64,000 nucleotides of DNA from Variovorax sp. HW608. Lineage in GTDB: Bacteria > Pseudomonadota > Gammaproteobacteria > Burkholderiales > Burkholderiaceae_C. The notes under the pieces were generated by a model. The model searched no databases. It saw nothing but the letters and a program-made list of their open reading frames with translations, and was not told the origin of the DNA. Below are positions 9,421 through 16,920 of this stretch, one piece after another. The stretch lies in assembly GCF_900090195.1 (NCBI RefSeq), contig NZ_LT607803.1, positions 4,180,229 to 4,244,228 of the forward strand, given 5' to 3'. The first letter of the stretch is position 1, and every line of letters begins with the position of its first letter. The position numbers and the translations under genes are program-made.

Positions 9421-9454
9421 CGCGACGCGGTCGCCTTCAGGCGACCGCGTCGCG
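9421..9454. terminator. Perfect 15-bp hairpin between convergent operons
   Basis: A 15-base arm (9421-9435) and its exact reverse complement (9440-9454) flank a 4-base loop, TTCA. The hairpin sits between the RND pump stop (9413) and the convergent hydrolase gene, and the right arm overlaps that gene's last codons. It lacks a clear U-tract but is well placed to end transcription in both directions. Confidence 0.75.
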
Positions 9455-10381
9455 TGCCAGCGCGAGCTTGCCGGGGAGCGTTCCGGACGGCCCGCTCGAT
9501 GCGCTGGCGGCCGGGGCATTCAGGCTCGGCGGCGTCTCGCGACGCGCCACGCGCAGCACCCAGTCCGACGCGATCGCCATGAAGGTCTCCTGCGAGGCGA
9601 GCGACGTCAGGCTGTGATCCAGCGAAGGGTCGAACATGTATTCGATCTGCTCGACGAAGGGCTCGTTGGCGAACGGGCCCAGGTGGTCCCGGTTCCTGTC
9701 GACGACGTGCATCGTGCCGCTGTAGAGCAGCAGCATCGCCACGTTGCGCGCCACCGCCTGCGTCATCGAGCGGTGGAAGATCGCGGCCGTGACCTCGGGC
9801 GGATCGGGCTCGAAGATATCCGGCGCGATCGCCGCGGCCGCCTTGGCGGAGACCAGGCGGTGCACCCAGCGCGTGGTCTTGCCGATCATCGCGGCGTTGG
9901 ACAACGCGGCGAGCGCCCGGCGGAAGTTGCGCTCCAGGAGCGAGCGGCGTCCGAGGAACGAATAGCCGTCGAACATCAGCACGCCGACCACGCGCGAATC
10001 GGCGACCGCCAGCGACAGGCCGTTGGAAGAACCCGAGCACAGCCCGATCACCACGAAGCGGCGCACGCCGAGCATGGCGCCCATGAGGTTCATCGCGTCC
10101 TGCATGTCCTGCACCGCCTGTGCGCGGTAGTGCTCTCCGCTGCTGGCAGCGCGGCTGTCGCCGAGGCCGGCGAGATCGATGCGGATGGTGCTGATGCCGT
10201 GCGAAGCGAGGCGCCGCGCCAGCTTCACGTTGATGCGGCGCGGGCCGATCCGGTGGGTGGCGCCCATGTTGAGCAGCAGGCAGGCGACCGGTTCCAGCGA
10301 GCCGTCGCTCGGCGTCGTGACGATGCCGACGAGCGAGCCGTCGGGGCCGAACTGGACGGGAGTTTCCTTGGAATCAGTCAT
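9437..10381 (-). CDS. Alpha/beta hydrolase with Cys at the nucleophile position (NRPS operon)
   Basis: A 314-aa alpha/beta-hydrolase-fold protein, last gene of the NRPS operon. The strand and oxyanion region is ACLLLNMGATHRIGPRRI, followed by ISTIRIDLAGLGDSRA. The nucleophile elbow reads VIGLCSGSSNG: in the G-x-nucleophile-x-G frame the central residue is Cys, not Ser. A C-terminal DHSLTS could hold the catalytic His. This pattern resembles the hydrolase 1 proteins of exosortase/EPS loci and the Cys nucleophile of dienelactone hydrolases. There is no thioesterase domain in the assembly line, so release or editing of the peptide is a reasonable role, though this is inferred. Its start overlaps the previous gene by 8 bases. 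Confidence 0.85.
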   Translation of the reverse strand: MTDSKETPVQFGPDGSLVGIVTTPSDGSLEPVACLLLNMGATHRIGPRRINVKLARRLASHGISTIRIDLAGLGDSRAASSGEHYRAQAVQDMQDAMNLMGAMLGVRRFVVIGLCSGSSNGLSLAVADSRVVGVLMFDGYSFLGRRSLLERNFRRALAALSNAAMIGKTTRWVHRLVSAKAAAAIAPDIFEPDPPEVTAAIFHRSMTQAVARNVAMLLLYSGTMHVVDRNRDHLGPFANEPFVEQIEYMFDPSLDHSLTSLASQETFMAIASDWVLRVARRETPPSLNAPAASASSGPSGTLPGKLALARDAVA

Positions 10382-11177
10382 GCGCTTCTGCCATGAGACG
10401 TTGCAGCGCTTCGGTCGGGACCATGGCGTTGTTGGGTTGCGGATCGGAGGTCCAGATCAGCGGATGCTGGAACGACGAGATCGTGACAGGCATGCGGCGC
10501 TCGGCTTCCGCGCGCGCCCATTGCTGCGCGGCCCGGTCCTCGGGGTCCGCCAGCACGGTGGTCTGGTGCAGGGCGGTGAGCTGCAGCGCCTTCGGCGCCA
10601 GCGAACGCAGTTGCTGCCGCAGCACCGGCGAGACCGCGAAGCCGAGCAGTTCGTTGGTGAAGGCGTCGCCGTCCTTCAGGCTGCGCCGCCACGCCGGATC
10701 GGGCACGCAGAAGGAGCGTTCGAGCGCATCGACGTGGCTTTCGCGCAGGGTGTCGAGATAGCGCGCGCCGTCGACGATCGGGTCCCACAGGATGAGGCGG
10801 GCCGGGTCGCAATGGCCGCTCTTGGCCGCGAGCACCGCCACCGACGCCCCCAGCCGGGCGCCGAGCCACAGGATGCGGCGCGGGCCGACCCGCCGGCGCA
10901 GCTCCTCGTGCGCGGTGCACACATCGCGCCGCCAGCCTTCGAGCTCGCCGTCGAGGTCGTCGCCGGGCGAATCGCCGGTGCCGTGGTAGTCGAAGCGCAG
11001 CACTGCGACGCCGCTCCTCGCGAGCCGATCGGAAAGCACGCGGAACAGCCGGTGCGCGCGGATCGCCTCCTGACCCACCGGCATGCAGACCAGCAGCGCG
11101 AGCTTGCCCTCGCGCTCGGGTGCATGGAACAGCCCGAAGAGCTGCCGGGACGGTGGACCGAAGAGCATGGGGGTCAT
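10374..11177 (-). CDS. Alpha/beta hydrolase-like protein lacking the Ser nucleophile (NRPS operon)
   Basis: A 267-aa alpha/beta-hydrolase-fold protein. It shows LALLVCMPVGQEAIRAHR (oxyanion region), VAVLRFDYHGTGDSPG and an elbow of LWLGARLGAS, where the nucleophile position of G-x-S-x-G is Arg. It is therefore probably not a classical serine hydrolase, and may act as a partner or scaffold for the hydrolase encoded next. The GLRLG-like elbow recalls hydrolase 2 of exosortase/EPS loci, and here too the two paralogues are adjacent. ATG at 11177 overlaps the stop of the phosphopantetheinyl transferase as ATGA; ATG at 11168 is an alternative. Coupling to the NRPS genes argues that it works on the same product. 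Confidence 0.82.
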   Translation of the reverse strand: MTPMLFGPPSRQLFGLFHAPEREGKLALLVCMPVGQEAIRAHRLFRVLSDRLARSGVAVLRFDYHGTGDSPGDDLDGELEGWRRDVCTAHEELRRRVGPRRILWLGARLGASVAVLAAKSGHCDPARLILWDPIVDGARYLDTLRESHVDALERSFCVPDPAWRRSLKDGDAFTNELLGFAVSPVLRQQLRSLAPKALQLTALHQTTVLADPEDRAAQQWARAEAERRMPVTISSFQHPLIWTSDPQPNNAMVPTEALQRLMAEAHD

Positions 11178-11881
11178 GCGCAAAACTCGCTTTCGTGGGT
11201 CGGGCGGCTCGCCCTCGTGCCGGCGCGGAGCCGCCGGGCGATGGCACAGACTACACCTTCGCCACCGTCGAAGGTCGAGACCGACAGGTCGGCAGTATCG
11301 CCGCACACCGGAATGCGGACCTCGCGGTCACGCTCGTCCACGCCGGCTTCGAAGCTGCGCGTGTCGACCCCGAGGCCGAGTCCGATCGCCTTCAGGCAGG
11401 CTTCCTTGCGCGTCCAGCAGGCGAGGAAGGCGCGCTCGCGCCGTGCGGGAGGCAGGGCCGCGAGCGCCCGCTGCTCCGCCTCGGTGAAGTAGGAGGCGGC
11501 CATCGCGTCCGCGTCCGGCATCGAACGCAGGACCTCGACGTCGACGCCGATCTCGGCACCGGCCGTGCCGATCGCGATCAGCGCGACCGACTTGCTGTGG
11601 CTCAGGTTGAACTGCAGGCCCGCGGGACGGATCAGCGACGGCTTGCCCGCCTCGCCTTGCACGAATTCGAGCTCGGAGGCGGCAATGCCCGTGTGCGACG
11701 AAAGAAGCTGCCGCAGCGCGACGTGTGCCGCGACGAAGCGCTCGCGATCGCGGGCAAACACGAATCGCCCTGCGCGTTCCCGCTCGGCCTGCGACAGGCA
11801 GCCGGTGTCCGCCGGCGGCGTGTCGAGATCGACCCGCCATAGGAGGGCGGGCCCTGGCCGGGGGATGGGCGTGATCGACAA
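11174..11881 (-). CDS. 4'-phosphopantetheinyl transferase (Sfp/HetI type)
   Basis: Transfers phosphopantetheine from CoA to the Ser of carrier domains, here presumably the four carriers of the adjacent assembly line. The 235-aa length fits Sfp-type enzymes. Diagnostic motifs are LQFNLSHSKSVALIAI, IGVDVEVLRSMPDADAM (Mg-binding Asp and Glu) and FLACWTRKEACLKAIGLGL (the WxxKEAxxK motif). No ATG is available before the core. The start is TTG at 11881, with a strong AAGGAAGGG Shine-Dalgarno at 11885-11893 that overlaps the NRPS stop codon. The gap to the NRPS gene is 11 bases, so this is one operon. Confidence 0.93.
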   Translation of the reverse strand: MSITPIPRPGPALLWRVDLDTPPADTGCLSQAERERAGRFVFARDRERFVAAHVALRQLLSSHTGIAASELEFVQGEAGKPSLIRPAGLQFNLSHSKSVALIAIGTAGAEIGVDVEVLRSMPDADAMAASYFTEAEQRALAALPPARRERAFLACWTRKEACLKAIGLGLGVDTRSFEAGVDERDREVRIPVCGDTADLSVSTFDGGEGVVCAIARRLRAGTRASRPTHESEFCA

Positions 11882-11892
11882 GTGCCCTTCCT

Positions 11893-14800
11893 TCAGCCTT
11901 TGCGGCCCCAGCCGGAGAACACGCGCCCCAGCAGTCCGCGCTTGGGCTCCTTGCCGGCGGCCAGTTCCGCCGGATCGATGGCGGTGCCCGCCGCGGCGGA
12001 CGACAGCTGCGCCAGCGTCTCGAAGACATAGCGGCGCGGATCGACGCGGAAGCCCATCACCGACTCGGCCTGCTGGATCACCCGCATCGCCAGCAGCGAA
12101 TCGCCGCCGAGGTCGAAGAAGGTCTCGTCCGGGCGCATGTCGTTGACGTCGATGCTGAGCGCGCTGGCCCAGATCTGCGCCAGGCGTGCCTGCTCGGGCT
12201 GCAGCAGTGGGCGCGCCGATTGCGGCGGCGCGGTCACCGGTTCGGACGCCGTTGCAGGCGCCGCTGCCAGGGCGGCCGGCGCCGATGCATCGGAGGAGGC
12301 CGACAGCCGCTGCAGGTAGGCCGCGCTTTCGGAGCCCTCCGGCGACAGGATGGTTTCGAGCGTCGCATCGGGCTGCTCGACCACGCGCTGCAGCAGCTCG
12401 ATATAGCGCTCCTTGAAGGCGGCGCCGGTTTCGGGGCTGTAGATGTCGGCGTTGTAGACCACGGCGCCTTCGAGGATGGCGGACTTGTCCATCAGCCAGA
12501 GGCCGAGGTCGTCGGTCGCGCCGTGCTGCACCAGATGCACCTGCCGGTCGGCGAGGCCGCCCACGTCCTTCGCGCGCTCGCGCGCATCCTGGAACGAGAA
12601 CAGCGCCTGGTAGAGACCCACGCCCTGCGCGCGCTCGGCGAACTCGGGCTCGCGCGCGAGGCGCTCGAAGGGGATCAGCTGGTGATCCATCACCGAGATG
12701 AGTTCCTGCTTGATGTAGCGCATGAACTCGCCGAAGCGCTGCGCGCCGTCGATCTGGAACGACAGCGGCAGCAGGTTGTTGAAGAAGCCCATCACCGGCT
12801 CGAGTTCCGGCGCCTCGCGCCCGCGCACCGGCGTCGCGATGACGATCGACGGCGTGTCGATGACCTTGCTCATCATCATCACGTAGACGCCGAGCGTCAG
12901 CATGTTGAGCGTCATCTCGTGGCGCTGGCCGAGCTGGCGCAGCTGCTCGGTGAGCTCGGGGTCGACGCTGACCCAGTGCGAGCCGCCGTGGCCGCTCATG
13001 CCCGCGCGGCGCGGCATGTCGGTGCGGGGCGCCCTGGCGGGCGGCGCCTTCGCGAAGCGCTCCTTCCAGTAGCGAAGCTGGACCAGCGCGGCCGGCGATT
13101 CGAGCCAGCGTGCGTACCAGTCGGCATAGTCGCCATGCGTCACGGCCAAGGGCGGCAGGCCGTGCGGCTCGCCGCGCACCAGCGCGCCGTAGATCGTCGA
13201 CAGCTCCTGCTGCAGGATGTCGAAGGACCAGCCGTCCCAGATCAGGTGGTGCGGCACGAAGACGAACACGTGGTCGTCGGCCGCGAGCCGGAACAGCGTC
13301 GCGTGGAACAGTGGCGCCTCGTGGATCGGGATCGGGCGGTCCGCGAGTTCGCGCATCTTCTCGTCCAGCGCGGTGGCGCGCTCGCCTTCGGGCAGCGCGC
13401 TGAGGTCGACCACCGGCAGTTCGTAGGGCACGCTCGCGGCGATGAGCGCGGCCGGTTCGCCGCTCGCGGGGTCGATGCCGAAGGCGGTGCGCAGGGTCGG
13501 CTGCCGTTCGATGATGGTGCGCAGCGTGGCCTTGAACTTGTCGAGGTCCATCGGCCCGCCGAGCCGGTGCGCGGAAGGCGCGTTGTACGTCGAGCGGCCC
13601 GGGTACATCTCCTCGAGGAAGCGGACGCGCTCCTGCATCGGCGTCACCGGCGCGACGCGGCGGCCGGGCAGGGCCTTGACCGCTTCGCCGCGCGGCGCGC
13701 CGCTCCGGCTCAGCATGTCGATCGCCGACGCGAGCTTCTCCGCAGTGGGCGCTTCGAACAGCACGCGCAGCGGCACCGTGAGGTCGAACTCGCGGCTGAG
13801 CAGCGTCGCGAGCCGCGCCGCCAGCAGCGAATGGCCGCCGAGCGCGAAGAAGTCGTCGTGGATGCCGAGCCCCGGCAGGTTCAGCACGCGCTCCATGTGT
13901 TGGAGCACCGCCCTCTCGCGCTCGCTGCGCGGTGCGACGCGCTCGGCAGCGGCTTCGCGCACGGCCGTGGGCTTCGGCAGCGCCTTGCGGTCGACCTTCC
14001 CGTTCGGCAGGAAGGGGATCGCGTCCAGCGTCACGACGTGCTGCGGCAGCATGTACTGCGGCAGCCGATCGCGCAGGCGCCGGTCCAGTTCGTGCAGGTC
14101 GATGCTCGCGTTGGGCGACGGGCTCACGTAGGCGACGAGGCGCACGTCGCCCGGCTGGTCCTCGCGCGTGATCACCACGCTGTTGCCGACACCCGGCGCC
14201 TCGTTGCAGGCGGCTTCGATTTCGCCGAGCTCGATGCGATAGCCGCGCACCTTGACCTGGAAGTCGAAGCGGCCCATGTGTTCGAGCAGGCCGTCGTTGC
14301 CCCAGCGGCCGCGGTCGCCGGTGCGGTACAGGCGCGCACCGGCGGCGCCCCACGGATCGGCGACGAAGCGCTCGGCGGTGAGCTCGGGGCGGTCGAGGTA
14401 GCCCAGCGTCACGCCGTCGCCGCCGATCACGATCTCGCCCGGCACGCCGATCGGGCAGCGCTGGCCGTTGCTGTCGAGCACCCACACGCTGGTGTTGGCG
14501 ATCGGCTTGCCGATCGAGACGCCGCGCTGGGCGACCCGCGCGGGCTCCACGCGCCAGAGGGTGGACCAGATGGTCGTCTCGGTCGGGCCGTACATGTTCC
14601 AGAGTTCGCGCGAGCGCTGCAGCAGCGACTGCGCGAGATCCGAAGGCAGCCCTTCGCCGCCGACCAGCGCCTTGAAGTCCGGCGAGCCCTGCCATTGCGC
14701 ATCGAGCAGCAGCCGCCAGCCGCCGGGCGTGGCCTGCATCATCGTCGCGCCGCTCTGCTCGATCAGGGCACGCAGCGCATTGCCGTCCATCGTGGTGTCG

Positions 14801-16920
14801 CGCGGCACCAGGATCACTTCCGCGCCGACCGCGAGCGGCAGCATGAGCTCGAGCACCGCGATGTCGAAGGACAGCGTGGTCACGGCCGCCAGGCGGTCGT
14901 CGGCGCTGATGCCGGGCGCCTCGCGCATGCTCTGCAGGAAGTTCGCGACCGCGCCGTGCGGCACGCACACGCCCTTGGGCTTGCCGGTGGAGCCGGAGGT
15001 GTAGATCACGTAGGCCGCATCGCCGGCCTGTGCATCCTGCGCGCAAGGCGCGAGCGCGGTGGCGGGCTTGTCCTGCCAGTCGCTGTCGCGATCGAGCACG
15101 AGCACCCGCTGGGCCGCATCGGCGCACCAGTTCGCGGGCACCGCGGCGACGCTGGAGGCGGTGAGCAGCAGGCCGAGCTGCGCGTCCTCGGCGTAGTAGT
15201 CGAGGCGCGCCTGCGGGAAGGCCGGATCGAGCGGCACGTAGGCGGCGCCGGACTTCAGCACCGCCAGCAACGCGACCATCATGTCGGCGCCGCGGTCCAG
15301 GCACAGGCCGACGCGCTGGCCGCGGCCCATGCCGCGCTCGCGCAGCGCATGCGCGAGGCGGTTCGATTGTTCGTCGAGTTCCAGATAGCTCAGGCTGCGC
15401 GCGCCGTCGCGCAGCGCGGCGCGGTCGGGCGTCTTCGCGGCCTGGAGGGCGAAGCCGGCATGCATCAGCGGCTGGCCCGTGAGCACCGTCGCCCCCGGCT
15501 GAAGGGCGGTGATGGCCTTCGCTTCGGATTCATCGAGCACCTCGAGCTTGCCGACGGCCTGCGCCGAATCCGAGGCGACCGAGTGCAGCAGGCATTCGTA
15601 CATCCCGAGCCAGCGCTTGACCGTGGCGTCGTCGTACAGGTCGGCGTTGTATTGCGCCTCGATCTGCATGCCCTTCGCGACCGGCGCGATGTTGATGAAC
15701 AGCTCGAAGTTCTCGTAGCGGCGCGGGATCGAACTCTGCTGGGATTCGATCCCGGGGAAATTGCTCGTGACCAGCGCACCGCTGTCGAGATTGAACAGCA
15801 CGTTCACCAGCGGCAGCCGGCTCGGATCGCGCGGCACCGGCAGCTTGCGCAGCAGCGCGCCGTAGGTCAGCGTCTGGTGCTCGAAGGCATCGAGCAGCGT
15901 CGCGCCCGACACCTTGGCGAAGGCGTCGAAGGACATCTGCGGCTCGACCGCGACGCGGATCGGCAGCGTGTTGACGCAGTGGCCCACCAGCGAAGGCATG
16001 TCGCTCGGCATCTGGCCGGCGGCGGCGATGCCGATCACGAGATCGTCCTGCGCGGTCAGCCGGTGCAGCGTGGCCGCGAAGGCGCTGAACATGGTTGCGA
16101 ACAGGCTGGTGCCCGAAGCAGCGCCGACCTTGCGCAGCGAATCGATCAGGTCCTGGCCCAGCACATGGTCGACACGGCGCGAGGCGAAGGTGCGCACGGC
16201 GGGGCGTGGCCGGTCGAGCGGAAGCTCGAGCACCGGCAGGCTGCCGCCCGAGAAGCGCGAGAGCCAGTAGTCGATATGGCCCTGCATCTCGGGGCTTGCG
16301 GCCTCCTGCGTTTCCCAGGCCGCGTAGTCCGAGTACTGCGAGGGTGCTTCGAGCGCGGGGCCGGCGCCGATCTGCTCGGCATAGAGCAGGCCGAGGTCCT
16401 GGCTGATCACGCCCCACGACCAGCCGTCGCAGATCGCGTGATGCGCGGTCATCACCAGCACATGCTCGAGCTCGGAGAGCTTGTACAGCGCGGCCCGGAA
16501 GAGCGGGCCTTTCTCGAGATAGAAGGGGTCCAGCACCGCCGCGAGGCTCTCGTCCTCGAGCCGGCGCTGCTGCGCCGCGGGGTCGAGCTGGCGCAGGTCG
16601 TGTTCCGCCAGGTTGGCCGGCACGGCCTCGCCGATCAGCATCTGCGTGCCGTCCGGCGAGATGGTCGCGCGCAGCGATTCGTGCCGCGCCACCAGGCGGT
16701 CGAGCGCAGCGGCGAGCGCGCCTGCATCCAGCGCGCCCTTGAGCCGCATCCGCAGCGACTCGTTGTAGGCCAGCGAGGCTTCGGGACTCAGCCGATCGCC
16801 CAGCCAGACCTCTCGCTGCGCCTCCGTCGTCGGGACGATCCGCTCGATGAGGCCCGACGCGAAGGGATCGAAGTCGTCGGCGGGCGCGTTGTGGGCGGTG
16901 GTGAGGACGGCGGCGGTCAT
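11893..16920 (-). CDS. Nonribosomal peptide synthetase, C-A-PCP-C-PCP
   Basis: A 1675-aa NRPS. In order: condensation domain (active motif HHAICDGWS near residue 161), adenylation domain (A3 YTSGSTGKPKG near 640; A10 PNGKVDRKALP), carrier (LGGHSLLAAR near 1030), a second condensation domain (HHLIWDGWS near 1224) and a terminal carrier (LGGDSLLAMR near 1605). Read by eye, the adenylation pocket residues are D-I-L-G-V-G-M-I-W, closest to the published glycine code D-I-L-Q-L-G-L-I-W-K. The second module has no adenylation domain and there is no thioesterase, epimerase or reductase domain. The ATG at 16920 overlaps the stop of the upstream PKS/NRPS gene as ATGA. The final carrier must be loaded in trans or receive the peptide by transfer. 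Confidence 0.95.
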   Translation of the reverse strand: MTAAVLTTAHNAPADDFDPFASGLIERIVPTTEAQREVWLGDRLSPEASLAYNESLRMRLKGALDAGALAAALDRLVARHESLRATISPDGTQMLIGEAVPANLAEHDLRQLDPAAQQRRLEDESLAAVLDPFYLEKGPLFRAALYKLSELEHVLVMTAHHAICDGWSWGVISQDLGLLYAEQIGAGPALEAPSQYSDYAAWETQEAASPEMQGHIDYWLSRFSGGSLPVLELPLDRPRPAVRTFASRRVDHVLGQDLIDSLRKVGAASGTSLFATMFSAFAATLHRLTAQDDLVIGIAAAGQMPSDMPSLVGHCVNTLPIRVAVEPQMSFDAFAKVSGATLLDAFEHQTLTYGALLRKLPVPRDPSRLPLVNVLFNLDSGALVTSNFPGIESQQSSIPRRYENFELFINIAPVAKGMQIEAQYNADLYDDATVKRWLGMYECLLHSVASDSAQAVGKLEVLDESEAKAITALQPGATVLTGQPLMHAGFALQAAKTPDRAALRDGARSLSYLELDEQSNRLAHALRERGMGRGQRVGLCLDRGADMMVALLAVLKSGAAYVPLDPAFPQARLDYYAEDAQLGLLLTASSVAAVPANWCADAAQRVLVLDRDSDWQDKPATALAPCAQDAQAGDAAYVIYTSGSTGKPKGVCVPHGAVANFLQSMREAPGISADDRLAAVTTLSFDIAVLELMLPLAVGAEVILVPRDTTMDGNALRALIEQSGATMMQATPGGWRLLLDAQWQGSPDFKALVGGEGLPSDLAQSLLQRSRELWNMYGPTETTIWSTLWRVEPARVAQRGVSIGKPIANTSVWVLDSNGQRCPIGVPGEIVIGGDGVTLGYLDRPELTAERFVADPWGAAGARLYRTGDRGRWGNDGLLEHMGRFDFQVKVRGYRIELGEIEAACNEAPGVGNSVVITREDQPGDVRLVAYVSPSPNASIDLHELDRRLRDRLPQYMLPQHVVTLDAIPFLPNGKVDRKALPKPTAVREAAAERVAPRSERERAVLQHMERVLNLPGLGIHDDFFALGGHSLLAARLATLLSREFDLTVPLRVLFEAPTAEKLASAIDMLSRSGAPRGEAVKALPGRRVAPVTPMQERVRFLEEMYPGRSTYNAPSAHRLGGPMDLDKFKATLRTIIERQPTLRTAFGIDPASGEPAALIAASVPYELPVVDLSALPEGERATALDEKMRELADRPIPIHEAPLFHATLFRLAADDHVFVFVPHHLIWDGWSFDILQQELSTIYGALVRGEPHGLPPLAVTHGDYADWYARWLESPAALVQLRYWKERFAKAPPARAPRTDMPRRAGMSGHGGSHWVSVDPELTEQLRQLGQRHEMTLNMLTLGVYVMMMSKVIDTPSIVIATPVRGREAPELEPVMGFFNNLLPLSFQIDGAQRFGEFMRYIKQELISVMDHQLIPFERLAREPEFAERAQGVGLYQALFSFQDARERAKDVGGLADRQVHLVQHGATDDLGLWLMDKSAILEGAVVYNADIYSPETGAAFKERYIELLQRVVEQPDATLETILSPEGSESAAYLQRLSASSDASAPAALAAAPATASEPVTAPPQSARPLLQPEQARLAQIWASALSIDVNDMRPDETFFDLGGDSLLAMRVIQQAESVMGFRVDPRRYVFETLAQLSSAAAGTAIDPAELAAGKEPKRGLLGRVFSGWGRKG

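Noticed and set aside
6048..10040. Minus-strand open frame of 1330 codons opposite the RND pump
   Set aside because: It is rich in Arg, His, Asp and Ala and has no family sequence. The opposite strand encodes a complete RND permease. Long antisense frames are expected at this GC content.
9437..11177. Exosortase/PEP-CTERM system suggested by the two hydrolases
   Set aside because: Only the hydrolase pair resembles that system; no exosortase, PEP-CTERM protein or EPS gene is adjacent.
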